From Halorussus salinisoli (GTDB lineage Archaea; Halobacteriota; Halobacteria; Halobacteriales; Haladaptataceae), in NCBI GenBank assembly GCA_005239435.1, contig SZNP01000005.1:310001-374000 (forward strand): a stretch of DNA of 64,000 nt, given 5' to 3'. Made by a program: the position numbers and the translations under genes. Below are positions 16,866-25,141 of this stretch, in pieces. Each line of letters begins with the position of its first letter. The stretch's first letter is position 1. The notes beneath the pieces were generated by a model, which saw only the letters and a program-made list of their open reading frames with translations, did not search any database and was not told the origin of the DNA.

Positions 16866-17975
16866 TCAGAGCGGTTCCCACGTTCGCGGCGAGTCGTTCA
16901 GTCGCTCGCACCCCGAGTCGGTGACGGCCACGAGGTCCTCGATTCGGACGCCGAACTCGCCCGGCAGGTAGACGCCGGGTTCGACGCTGAACACCATCCC
17001 CTTCTCCAACTCCGTCTCGTTGCCCTCCACGATGTAGGGGTCCTCGTGAACGTCGAGACCGACGCCGTGGCCCGTGCGATGGACGAACTCGTCGGCGTAG
17101 CCCGCCGACTCGACGACCTCGCGGGCGGCCCGGTCGATTTCCTCGGCGAGGACGCCCGGTTCCACGGCCTCAACGGCGGTCTGCTGGGCCTCGCGGACGA
17201 TCTCGTGGACTTCCTCGAACCCGGCGGGCGGGTCGCCGGCGAACACGACCGTCCGGGTCTGGTCGCCGGGGTAGTTCTCGACGTACGCGCCGAAGTCCAG
17301 CACCACGGGGTCGCCGCGCTGGATTTTTCGGTCGGCGTGGCGGTGGTGGGGTTTCGCGCCGTTCGGCCCGGACCCCGCAATCGTCCCGAACGCGACTTCC
17401 TCGCCGCCGCTCTCGGCGAGTCGGCGGTCGATTTCCTCGGCGAGTTCGGTCTCGGTCATCCCGATTGCCTCCTCGCCCAGCTCTCGAATCTCGACGCTCA
17501 CCGCGTCGGCGAGGTCCCCGGCCTCCCGAAGCGCGGCGAGTTCCGCCTCGTCCTTGCGAATCCGGAGGTCGTCGAACACCTCGCTCGCGAGATCGAAAGT
17601 CGCCTCGGGGAGCGTCTCGCGGAGGTCCTGAGTGAACAGTGCCCACATCGTGTCGTCCACGAGGAGGTGGCCACCGCGCAGGTCCAACTCCGCGGCGAGG
17701 TCGGCCACGACCGCCATCGGGTCGTCGCCGTCGGCCCAGAGCCGCAGGTCGCCGACCCACGAGGCGTCCCGAATCTGGTCGTCGTACATCTCCGGCGCGA
17801 CGAACGCGGGGTCGCCTTCGCCCGGAATCACGAGGAACAGGTGGCGCTCCATCGGTTCTTCGCGGAACCCCGAGGCGTAGAAGAGGTTCGTACTCGGGAA
17901 CAGGACGGCGGCATCTGCGCCGACCTCGGCCAACCGCTCCTGACACCGCCGGGTTCGGTCCTCGAACGCGGTCAT
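16866..17975 (-). CDS. M24 family Xaa-Pro aminopeptidase
   Basis: A 369-residue cytoplasmic metallopeptidase that removes an N-terminal residue before proline. The N-terminal creatinase-like domain covers residues 1-135 and the pita-bread catalytic domain 140-369. All five metal ligands are seen: Asp in LDFGAYV, Asp in PGDQTRTVVF, His in GHGVGLDVHEDP, Glu in FSVEPGVYLP and Glu in GVRIEDLV. HRTGHGVG is the family signature. ATG 17975 is preferred over the in-frame start at 18032 because TTTAAA (about 18000) lies 27 bases upstream. It forms an operon with the small downstream gene. Confidence 0.9.
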   Translation of the reverse strand: MTAFEDRTRRCQERLAEVGADAAVLFPSTNLFYASGFREEPMERHLFLVIPGEGDPAFVAPEMYDDQIRDASWVGDLRLWADGDDPMAVVADLAAELDLRGGHLLVDDTMWALFTQDLRETLPEATFDLASEVFDDLRIRKDEAELAALREAGDLADAVSVEIRELGEEAIGMTETELAEEIDRRLAESGGEEVAFGTIAGSGPNGAKPHHRHADRKIQRGDPVVLDFGAYVENYPGDQTRTVVFAGDPPAGFEEVHEIVREAQQTAVEAVEPGVLAEEIDRAAREVVESAGYADEFVHRTGHGVGLDVHEDPYIVEGNETELEKGMVFSVEPGVYLPGEFGVRIEDLVAVTDSGCERLNDSPRTWEPL

Positions 17976-18162
17976 ACGAGAGGGTTGCTCGGGACGCGGT
18001 TTAAAAGTAGTGCGACCGGACCGCGCAGCCAATCATTGGTATGTTTTGACGTGCCAAACGTATCTTATATCATATTTTTTCGCCAAAGAACTTATCCGGG
18101 CGAGCGGCTTACGACCGACACCGACAGTTCGTGCCGGACGCCGGGACGAATCGGGAACGACG

Positions 18163-18333
18163 ATGGATACGAAAAATCACTCGAGCGTGGTGGGACCCGC
18201 GCAGACCGGACCGGAACGCATCGACTTCGACGACTACGCCAGTTACGAGGAGGCCGATGCCCTCGTAATCTGCGAGCGGGAGAACGCGAACGCGTGGGTC
18301 AAGTCAGACGTTACCGTCGAACTACGGGAATGA
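18163..18333 (+). CDS. Small DUF7331-like protein
   Basis: A 56-residue acidic protein starting at ATG 18163. The C-terminal pattern (IDFDDYASYEEADALVICER then ENANAWVKSD) resembles the short haloarchaeal DUF7331 proteins, whose function is unknown. The frame is open further upstream to 18010, but that part runs into the divergent M24 promoter and has non-native composition. A TATA-like CTTATATCAT lies at 18064-18073, about 90 bases upstream, so a short leader is likely. Confidence 0.65.
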   Translation: MDTKNHSSVVGPAQTGPERIDFDDYASYEEADALVICERENANAWVKSDVTVELRE

Positions 18334-18361
18334 TTTTCCCCCGTAGCGGTCGGCGAGGCGA

Positions 18362-19597
18362 TTAGCGACAGTTCTGACAGACGTACTCCGTGGGGTCCGA
18401 ACCGCCTTGCTCTGTCATCGTGGCGTAGTCGCCACACTCCCGACACCACGTCCAGTAGATCGGGCGGTCGATGTCCGCCGCCGTCCGCGCTCCACTCGCT
18501 TCGACACGATGGATTTCGACGTGGCTCTCGGTCACCTCCGTCACCTCCCCGTCGATGGAGGCGTGTTGGGCGTTGCTGATTCCATCGGAACCGGGCGTCG
18601 CTATCATCTCGCCCTTCGAGACTCTGTCGCCCGGCGAGACGATGGGGTCGCTCGGAACGACGACGCCCTCGAAGTTCGGATTGGTCACGAGCGGAACTCT
18701 GACGAACTCCGGCCGGAGCGTCGTCGGTTCGGTTTCGTGGTCGCCGTCCCAGTCGTGGGCACCGAGGACGTTGATTCGACCCTCGTTACCGAGCGTGTTC
18801 TCCTCGGCCACGTCCGCGTCGAGAACCGTCACGCAGTTGGTTCGCTTGGTGACGCCGAACTCGCCGGGACGCTCGATTTCGAAGCACCATCCCGGCCCGC
18901 CGTCGGCGAGTATCTCGCCCTCGGCGAGGTCGGAGACGGAGCGACCGGCCGCCTGCACGACCGATTCGGCGGGCGTCCCCACTGGAACGCGTAGGAATCG
19001 GTGTTCGGGCACGTTTCCGCCGACGTGAACGTACTTGTGCGTCGTCGGTTCCCCGTCCCTGAACGCCCGGAGGATGTTGTAGAGCGTCTCGGTGTTCTGG
19101 ACGATCCAACCGTGGTCCATCGGCAACTCCTGACCGATTACCACGTCGGCCACCATCCTGAGCAGGACGCTCTCCATCCCGAACTCGTATCGGTCTTCGG
19201 TGTAAGCGATGACGACTCCGGAGGCCTCGTCGGGGTTCATCGGTAGTTCTTCGGGGTGGTAGACCGTCGCGTCGGCGGCCGCCTCGAACTCGCGCATCCA
19301 CTCGTCGCGGTCTTTGGCCTTGGCTCCGACGACTATCGTCTCGAACGCCCTGTCGAGGAGCGCGTCGAAGAGCGTGGCTAATTCTTCGGTGCGCTCGCGG
19401 CCGAGCCACTTGTCGATGTAGTAGTTCGGTTCGCTCTCCTGATGGTTCACCAGCAGATGATCTACCTCGTCGAGTCGGTCCCACTTGGCGTACGACGGAA
19501 AACCGGCCCCTCCCGCCCCGCTCACGCCAGCGTTCCGAATCGTCGTGGCGAGTTCGGACGATTCCGCCTGTTCGAGCCGCCGAAGCGTGGCACTCAT
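18362..19597 (-). CDS. RnfC/PduS/Nuo51-like flavoprotein with C-terminal zinc ribbon
   Basis: A 411-residue protein. Residues 20-40 (GVSGAGGAGFPSYAKW) match the Gly-rich NADH/FMN-binding start of RnfC, PduS and Nuo51, and residues 40-200 continue that fold. A SLBB-like part follows (about 190-240), then a barrel-sandwich region (VSPGDRVSKGEMIATP). The 4Fe-4S cluster motifs of RnfC and PduS are absent. Instead the C-terminus has two CxxC pairs (CRECG and CQNC) like a zinc ribbon or rubredoxin-like knuckle. It probably transfers electrons from NADH via FMN, but the partner is unknown. It is divergent from the E1alpha-E1beta-ADH operon. Confidence 0.78.
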   Translation of the reverse strand: MSATLRRLEQAESSELATTIRNAGVSGAGGAGFPSYAKWDRLDEVDHLLVNHQESEPNYYIDKWLGRERTEELATLFDALLDRAFETIVVGAKAKDRDEWMREFEAAADATVYHPEELPMNPDEASGVVIAYTEDRYEFGMESVLLRMVADVVIGQELPMDHGWIVQNTETLYNILRAFRDGEPTTHKYVHVGGNVPEHRFLRVPVGTPAESVVQAAGRSVSDLAEGEILADGGPGWCFEIERPGEFGVTKRTNCVTVLDADVAEENTLGNEGRINVLGAHDWDGDHETEPTTLRPEFVRVPLVTNPNFEGVVVPSDPIVSPGDRVSKGEMIATPGSDGISNAQHASIDGEVTEVTESHVEIHRVEASGARTAADIDRPIYWTWCRECGDYATMTEQGGSDPTEYVCQNCR

Positions 19598-19620
19598 AAT
19601 TGAATATTACTAATAATCAT

Positions 19621-19630
19621 GTATAATAGT
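19621..19630 (-). promoter_or_regulatory. TATA-like box for the RnfC-like gene
   Basis: On the minus strand ACTATTATAC lies about 28 bases before ATG 19597 in a very AT-rich stretch (19597-19660). This fits a strong leaderless promoter. Confidence 0.6.
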
Positions 19631-19887
19631 ATCGGAATGCGTAACGTTTTTGAGAATATTGATAGTGAATATCTAGCACGTTAGAGTCGATTACGTCGCC
19701 GCCTCGCGGACGAAAAGTGAAACGAACTTGCAAAAACGTGGTTTTCGGGAAGCGATACTCCGAAGCGCCGAGACGGAACGGAAAGTCCACAGAACGCGGA
19801 GTCGAGTGCAATCGTTACCGACTGACAGATCGGTCGATAGATCGAACTGGCCCCCTCAGCTAAGTAGCACGCCGTGGTACGCAGGCC

Positions 19888-21015
19888 GTGGTTCGGGAGC
19901 AAGTGGCCGAGTTTTCGGTCGAATACGTACAGGCACTGGACGAGGAGGGGAACGCCGACGACGCGGAACTTCCCGACGTGGACGACGAGCAACTGCTGGA
20001 GATGTATCGGCTCATGCGCCTCTCCCGCCGGGTGGACGAGCGGGCGGTCGCACTCCAGCGCCGGGGCGAGTTGGGGACCTACGCGCCCGGTATCGGACAG
20101 GAGGCCGCGCAGGTCGGGTCGGCGATCGCGTTAGAACCCGAGGGGTGGATGGTGCCGTCGTTCCGCGAGGGGGCGGCCTTCCTCACGCGAGGGACGCCGA
20201 TTCACCGCCTGCTGTGGTACTCGATGGGGATGGAAGAGGGCGCAGAGGTCTCGGGGAGCAACTTCCCGCCGTCGATTCCCGTCGGGTCGCAGGCGCTCCA
20301 CGCCTCGGGGGTCGGGTGGGCACAGGAGATAACCGGCGCGGACGAGGCCGCACTGGCGTACTTCGGCGACGGCGCGACCAGCGAGGGCGACGTGTACGAG
20401 GCGATGAACGTCGCCGGGGTGCTGGACGCACACGCCGTCTTCCTCTGTCAGAACAACCAGTGGGCGATTTCGGTACCCCGAAGCGGCCAGAGTCGGGCCG
20501 AGACCCTCGCGCAGAAGGCCGTCGCGGCGGGCATCGAAGGCGTGCAGGTCGACGGCAACGACGTGCTGGGCGTACTCTCGGTCACGCGGGACGCGCTGGA
20601 GTCCGCCCGCGAGGGCGACCCCGTGCTGATAGAGGCGCTGACCTACCGGCGGTCGATGCACACGACCAGCGACGACCCGCGGGTCTACCGGACCGACGAG
20701 GAGGAAGCCGAGTGGGAGGCACTGGACCCCATCGAGCGGTTCGAGACGTATCTCCGGGACGAGGACCTCCTCGACGACGAACGATTCGAGGCTATCGGCG
20801 ACGAAATCGAGGAACTGATCGCCGACGAAATCGACCGCGCGAAGGAGGGTCAGACACGGGTGGTACCCGCAGAGATGTTCGACTACGTGTTCGCGGAGGC
20901 CCCGCCGGAACTCGTACGCCAAAAGGAGGTCTTCGAGTCCCAACAGTCGACCGACGGCGAGGGACCGACGAGTAAGAGCGCGACGAGCGAGGAGGCGTCC
21001 GACGATGGCGAATGA
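19888..21015 (+). CDS. 2-oxoacid dehydrogenase E1 component, alpha subunit
   Basis: A 375-residue thiamine-diphosphate enzyme subunit of the pyruvate/branched-chain/acetoin dehydrogenase class. The TPP-binding motif runs from GDGATSEGD (about residue 155) to QNNQWAIS, the usual 25-30 residue spacing. YRRSMHTTSDDP contains the phospholoop-like segment. The C-terminal 30 residues are a Ser/Thr/Glu-rich tail. GTG 19888 is used because no ATG precedes the conserved N-terminal region. The stop overlaps the start of the beta subunit by 11 bases, giving equimolar translation. No E2 or E3 gene lies in the window, so the substrate is unassigned; an acetoin-type enzyme is one possibility given the ADH downstream. 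Confidence 0.9.
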   Translation: MVREQVAEFSVEYVQALDEEGNADDAELPDVDDEQLLEMYRLMRLSRRVDERAVALQRRGELGTYAPGIGQEAAQVGSAIALEPEGWMVPSFREGAAFLTRGTPIHRLLWYSMGMEEGAEVSGSNFPPSIPVGSQALHASGVGWAQEITGADEAALAYFGDGATSEGDVYEAMNVAGVLDAHAVFLCQNNQWAISVPRSGQSRAETLAQKAVAAGIEGVQVDGNDVLGVLSVTRDALESAREGDPVLIEALTYRRSMHTTSDDPRVYRTDEEEAEWEALDPIERFETYLRDEDLLDDERFEAIGDEIEELIADEIDRAKEGQTRVVPAEMFDYVFAEAPPELVRQKEVFESQQSTDGEGPTSKSATSEEASDDGE

Positions 21016-21973
21016 CCTCCGACTCGTGGAGTCGATTCGGCAGGCGCTCGCCGAGGAGATGAACCGCGACGAGAGCGTCGTCGTCTACGGCGAGGACGTA
21101 GGCGTCAACGGCGGGGTGTTCCGAGCGACACGCGACCTCTACGAGGAGTACCCCGAACAGGTGTACGACACGCCGCTCGCGGAGTCGGCGATTCTGGGTC
21201 TGGGTGTCGGTCTGGGGGCGTACGGACTCACTCCGGTCGCCGAAATCCAGTTCGCCAGTTTCGCGTTTCAGGGGTTCCACCAACTACACCAGCACGCCTC
21301 CCGGATGCGGAGTCGGACCCGCGGGGCGCTCTCAGTTCCGATGACGGTCCGGATGCCCTACGGCGGTGGTATCCGGGCGCTCGAACTCCACTCCGAGAGC
21401 TACGAGGCGGGGTACGCCCACGTACCGGGTTTGAAGACGGTCGTGCCGTCGAACCCGGCCGACGCGAAGGGACTGCTCACGTCGGCCATTCGGGACCCCG
21501 ACACCGTCCTCTTCCTCGAACCGACCAAGCGTTACCGGGCCTCGCGCGAACCCGTGCCCGAGGGCGAACACACCGTCCCGCTCGGGGAGGCCGAGGTAGT
21601 GAGCGGGGGCGAGGACGTGACGGTCGTAGCGTGGGGTGGGATGCTGACCGACACCCTCGACGCAGTCGAGGCGAGCGACGCGAGCGCCGAAGTTATCGAC
21701 CTCCGGACGGTCTACCCGATGGACTCGGCGACGATACTGGAGTCGGTCCGGGAGACCGGTCGGTGCGTCGTGGTCCACGAGGCCCCGCGAACCGGCGGAC
21801 TCGCGGCCGAGATCATCGCCCGCATCAACGACGAGGCGCTCTACCACCTCGAAGCGCCGGTCGAGCGCGTGACGGGCTACGACGTTCCCTTCCCGATGTT
21901 CGCCCGCGAGGAGGCCTACCGACCCGATGCAGAGCGAATCCGGCGCGGCATCGAGCGCACGCTGTCGGCGTGA
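21005..21973 (+). CDS. 2-oxoacid dehydrogenase E1 component, beta subunit
   Basis: A 322-residue partner of the alpha subunit; together they form the alpha2beta2 E1 decarboxylase. Conserved features are the YGEDVGVNGGVFRAT start, DTPLAESAILGLGVGLGAYG with the catalytic-type Glu, the RMPYGGGIRALELHSES substrate loop, and the transketolase C-terminal domain from about residue 190 (VTVVAWGG, DLRTVYPMD). The length is typical. It is coupled to the alpha gene by an 11-base overlap and is followed by the alcohol dehydrogenase gene 43 bases later. Confidence 0.92.
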   Translation: MANDLRLVESIRQALAEEMNRDESVVVYGEDVGVNGGVFRATRDLYEEYPEQVYDTPLAESAILGLGVGLGAYGLTPVAEIQFASFAFQGFHQLHQHASRMRSRTRGALSVPMTVRMPYGGGIRALELHSESYEAGYAHVPGLKTVVPSNPADAKGLLTSAIRDPDTVLFLEPTKRYRASREPVPEGEHTVPLGEAEVVSGGEDVTVVAWGGMLTDTLDAVEASDASAEVIDLRTVYPMDSATILESVRETGRCVVVHEAPRTGGLAAEIIARINDEALYHLEAPVERVTGYDVPFPMFAREEAYRPDAERIRRGIERTLSA

Positions 21974-22016
21974 AGGCTATGGAGTCCGACGTCGTCTCCT
22001 CGTCGGAGGAGTTCGA

Positions 22017-23066
22017 ATGCGAGCATTCGTCATGAACGCAATCGGCGAGACGGGAGTCGCCGAGAAAGAGCGACCGAAACCGGGACCGAACGACGCGATA
22101 CTCGAACCGACGGCGGCACTGATCTGCACCTCGGACGTACACACGGTCCACGGCGCAATCGGCGAGCGCGAGAACCTGACGCTCGGCCACGAAGCGGTCG
22201 GCGTCGTGGACGAGGTCGGGTCGGAGGTAGAGGAGTTCGCCGAAGGCGACCGAGTGGCGGTCGGGGCCATCACGCCCGACTGGGGATCCGCCGAGGCGCA
22301 GGACGGCCACCCGTCCCAGTCGGGCGGTCCGCTCGGCGGGTGGAAGTTCGCCAACGAGAAGGACGGCGTGTTCGCCGAGTACTTCCACGTCAACGACGCC
22401 GACGCGAACCTGGCCCGGATTCCGGACGGCGTGGCCGACGAGGAAGCGGTCTACGTCTGCGACATGCTGAGTACCGGTTTCGCGGCGGCCGAGAACGCAG
22501 CGATTCCGATGGGCGGGACCGTCGCCGTCTTCGCGCAGGGGCCGGTCGGCCTGATGGCGACGAAGGGCGCGGCGTTGCGGGGCGCAGGCCGGATTATCGC
22601 GGTCGAGAGCGTCCCGAAACGGCAGGAACTGGCCCGCGAGTACGGGGCCGACGAGGTGGTCGATTTCGAGGAGGTAGACCCCGTAGAACGCATACTGGAG
22701 GTGACCGATGGGGAAGGCGTCGATGGGGCAATCGAGGCGCTCGGCAGCGAGGAGACGCTGGCCGACTGCGTGGCGGTGACGAAACCGGGCGGCACTATCT
22801 CGAACGTGGGCTACTACGGCGAGGGCGAGACGGTCGATATCCCGCGGGAGGCGTGGGGCGTCGGCATGGCCGAGAAGGACATCGTGACCGACCTCTGTCC
22901 GGGCGGGCGACTTCGCCTCCGGCGACTCCTCCGCCTGATAGACGCCGGGCGGGTGGACCCGACGCCGATGACGACCCACGAGTTCGACTTCGAGAACGTC
23001 GACGAGGCCTTCGAGTTGATGGCGTCGAAGGAGGACGGCGTCATCAAACCGCTAGTGCGGTTCTGA
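22017..23066 (+). CDS. Zinc-dependent alcohol dehydrogenase (TbADH-like)
   Basis: A 349-residue medium-chain dehydrogenase closely resembling Thermoanaerobacter secondary-alcohol dehydrogenase over its length (CTSDVHTVHGAIGE, LGHEAVGVVDEVG, AITPDW, GGWKFANEKDGVFAEYFHVN). Catalytic zinc ligands fall at C37, H58 and D149; there is no structural-zinc Cys cluster. The cofactor loop after the Rossmann GxGxxG-type turn (GPVGLM) reads VESVPKR, with Glu197 where the NADP-dependent relative has the Gly of Gly-Ser-Arg. This suggests NAD rather than NADP. ATG 22017 has GGAGG (22006) eight bases upstream, one of the clearer Shine-Dalgarno sites here. It is the third gene of the E1 operon. Confidence 0.88.
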   Translation: MRAFVMNAIGETGVAEKERPKPGPNDAILEPTAALICTSDVHTVHGAIGERENLTLGHEAVGVVDEVGSEVEEFAEGDRVAVGAITPDWGSAEAQDGHPSQSGGPLGGWKFANEKDGVFAEYFHVNDADANLARIPDGVADEEAVYVCDMLSTGFAAAENAAIPMGGTVAVFAQGPVGLMATKGAALRGAGRIIAVESVPKRQELAREYGADEVVDFEEVDPVERILEVTDGEGVDGAIEALGSEETLADCVAVTKPGGTISNVGYYGEGETVDIPREAWGVGMAEKDIVTDLCPGGRLRLRRLLRLIDAGRVDPTPMTTHEFDFENVDEAFELMASKEDGVIKPLVRF

Positions 23067-23319
23067 AGAGAGAGTCGGGCGGACACGGGAAGATACTTAT
23101 TCGGGGACGCCAAAGCGGAAGGTAGAATCAGTCTCGCCCGATGAGGCCAGACCGGCTGAGGGTGTCAGCAGGGGACTGCGGGCGTCGTCTGCTCGCATTC
23201 CTTCTGCTCTTTTGCCTTACCAACTCCGTCGTGTTACCAGTCGACCGAGTACGACTCGTCCGACTCCTATGAGCGTCGCTCGTCCGACTCGTAGAACGAT
23301 CTCGGACCGCCGAACTGCG

Positions 23320-23985
23320 TCAGTAATCGAGGCGGTGACTCGTATTCCGGAGTTCGAACTGCAACCGTCCGTCGGTGTCCTCGGACACCCACAGCAGGCA
23401 GTCCACGACTGCCGTCAACTGGCTCACCGTCTCTTCGTCGTGCGCCGTGAAATCGATGCCGAATATTCCGAGTCCGTCACCGACCCGGAGGCCTCTCAGT
23501 TGTTCGAGGAGGCGACAGACGCGCCGCGTGGTCGCTCCCTCTATCATCGGCGTGAGCGACTGGACGACGAAGTGCTGCGTGCCGGTCGAGGGCGCGACGG
23601 TCGCGGTCAAATCCGAGAGAGCGATTACGAGTCGTTCCAAATCGTCGGGCGAAGGCATGTAGACGGTGGGAACGTCGGCATACGGGGCGGTCAGATACTG
23701 GTCTTCGGAGACTGTATCGACCACGGCGAGCGAGGGCACGCCGTTTGCAGTTTCGACGTCCTGAGTGTGGGCAACGGCCTCCTCGCGGCCCTCCGTCGTC
23801 GTGACGACGATGGCGGTGTCGTCAGATCCCCCGGCGTGCGCCAAGAGGCGGAGGCCGAGTGCGTACTCCGACGGGTCGACGGTTCCCGCGACGAGCATCG
23901 TGGTCGGCGGCGAAACGGTCTCGGCGACGTCACCGATGCGCCTCTCGCGGTCGTCTGCTCGACGGTGACGGGCGTTCACTGGCAT
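23320..23985 (-). CDS. DUF7504-like RecA-fold protein (second copy)
   Basis: A 221-residue haloarchaeal protein with strand patterns TTMLVAGTV, TAIVVTTTEG, TVYMPSPDDLERL, HFVVQSLTPMIE, GLGIFGIDFTAHD and DCLLWV in RecA-core order, but no Walker A loop. It belongs to the same class as 5221-5832. The start ATG overlaps the TGA of a 38-codon frame just upstream (TGATG), suggesting translational coupling. Such proteins are linked to signal transduction only by context. The N-terminal 25 residues are Arg-rich and charged. Confidence 0.7.
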   Translation of the reverse strand: MPVNARHRRADDRERRIGDVAETVSPPTTMLVAGTVDPSEYALGLRLLAHAGGSDDTAIVVTTTEGREEAVAHTQDVETANGVPSLAVVDTVSEDQYLTAPYADVPTVYMPSPDDLERLVIALSDLTATVAPSTGTQHFVVQSLTPMIEGATTRRVCRLLEQLRGLRVGDGLGIFGIDFTAHDEETVSQLTAVVDCLLWVSEDTDGRLQFELRNTSHRLDY

Positions 23986-24101
23986 CAGCTACCTTCCCCC
24001 ATTCGCCGCGACGTCGTGAGCAATAGCTCGTGAAGTCCGCGAGTTCGTTCTCGGAGGTCCGTGCCGCAGTCCGCGCCGGAGAGGTCGATTTCGGTAATCA
24101 T
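23985..24101 (-). CDS. Possible 38-residue protein coupled to DUF7504-like gene
   Basis: ATG 24101 opens a 38-codon frame (begins MITEIDLSGADCGTDLRERT) whose stop shares one base with the ATG of the next gene (TGATG). The amphipathic acidic N-terminus and the coupling argue for a real gene. There is no database-independent way to confirm it here, and no TATA box is at leaderless distance; GTATATAAG at 24293-24301 would give a 170-base leader. Confidence 0.45.
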   Translation of the reverse strand: MITEIDLSGADCGTDLRERTRGLHELLLTTSRRMGEGS

Positions 24102-24376
24102 GGTCGTAGATGGTTGCCCAGTCCCGTCGAGAAGTCGGCCCAGCGGCTACCCGCCGGGAAGGCAGCGGAGTCATCCGGCACGGCGCATCTCAGAGCAGTG
24201 CCATCGGAAGACGCCACCACCGTGTGGCGGCAACCCGATGGGCGAACGGAGAAAGGACGGAGTTCCTGGTGTCAGACAGTCAGGTGGGACTCGGTATATA
24301 AGTTACGGCCGCGAACCGCGTGCTCCCGAGCGCCGGGGCGACTCCGGCGCGAATCGCACCGCCGAGTTCCCTCGTT

Positions 24377-24664
24377 TCAGTACTCCTCGGCGTCGAGTTC
24401 TTCGAGGTGCTGTTCGAGTTCGGGGTACTCGTCGAGGTCCACGAACCCGTACTCGCCGCCGCCGTAGAAGCTCTCGGGGAGTTCGCGCTCGACCAGCATC
24501 GTCTCGGGGTCGGCGTCGACGTGGTTCACCTTGTCCAGCGGGACGACGCGGGCCGTCTCGGTACCGTCGAGGCAGACGACGCTTCGCTCGCGCACGAGAA
24601 CCGCGTCGAACTCCAGCGCGTCGTACTCGTCTACCGTGAACACTGTCGGGCGGGAAGGTGCCAT
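24377..24664 (-). CDS. Conserved haloarchaeal hypothetical protein
   Basis: A 95-residue acidic protein of mostly short beta strands (FTVDEYDALEFDAVLVRERS, VVCLDGTETARVVPLDKVNH, shown as separate segments), ending in a charged helix (LEQHLEELDAEEY). There are no Cys pairs and no membrane segment. The beta-rich half resembles small SH3-like or PRC-like folds, but I cannot name a family. ATG 24664 is the first in-frame start. Confidence 0.65.
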   Translation of the reverse strand: MAPSRPTVFTVDEYDALEFDAVLVRERSVVCLDGTETARVVPLDKVNHVDADPETMLVERELPESFYGGGEYGFVDLDEYPELEQHLEELDAEEY

Positions 24665-25141
24665 ACGTCGTGAAGTGGAGACTCGATATTAAAAGTCGGT
24701 GAAGAAGGCGACGGTGTCGAGGAGCGGCAAGACATCAACTTTTCCTTCTCTTAGAAATAGATACATTCCTTACACTCTGATTTTCGTTTCTTTACAGGTC
24801 GGACGTATTGCTCTCGGACTTGCGCTCGCTCCGCCCAGCGGAGCGAACGCAGACGCGGCGCGTCCCGTGGTCGGCGACAATCCACGAAACGCACGTAGTC
24901 GGCGGCAGTTTGCGGAACTCGGTGGCCAGTGGAAATCCGCGAAACCCGTGGCCAGTGGAAATCTGCTTAACTCGACGGTGTGGGTCGGTTCGAACGGTCT
25001 CGCCGACGAGACGAAACCGCGGTTTCGGCCGTAGGTGTCGCCCCGGAATCACTTCCTCCGGAAAATCACACCGTCACTTCGGACAGTGCCACGGAATAGC
25101 CACGCAGGGTTTATCTACCGCACCGCCTTACTAACAGACTC
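24665..25141. other. Intergenic region with repeat arrays
   Basis: 477 bases without a gene. Contents: AT-rich tract (24735-24795), hairpin CGCTCCGC-CCA-GCGGAGCG (about 24827-24845), the CGTGG...CCACG repeat array (24866-24980), then about 120 bases leading to the TFB promoter, where TTTATCTACC (25110-25119) is the likely TATA box 25-30 bases before ATG 25142. Confidence 0.55.
24827..24980 (+). repeat. CGTGG...CCACG repeat array, locus 1
   Basis: After a GC-rich hairpin come about four degenerate 26-28 bp units. The best is CGTGG-N11-CCACGAAACGC (24866-24892). Two units beginning GTGGCCAGTGGAAATC (24922 and 24948) are 26 bp apart and nearly identical. The first unit matches 24 of 27 bases of the unit at 47916-47942, 23 kb away. 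In that unit CGTGG and CCACG form an inverted repeat. Confidence 0.65.

Noticed and set aside
19725-19760. Similarity of CGTGGTTTTCGGGAAGCGAT here with 40660-40680 as a third repeat family
   Set aside because: Only about 20 bases with several mismatches, and the flanks do not match; it could be chance in AT-rich promoter DNA.
23141-23272. 43-codon frame with a hydrophobic middle, after the ADH gene
   Set aside because: No promoter at leaderless distance and Arg-rich ends; too short to separate from chance.
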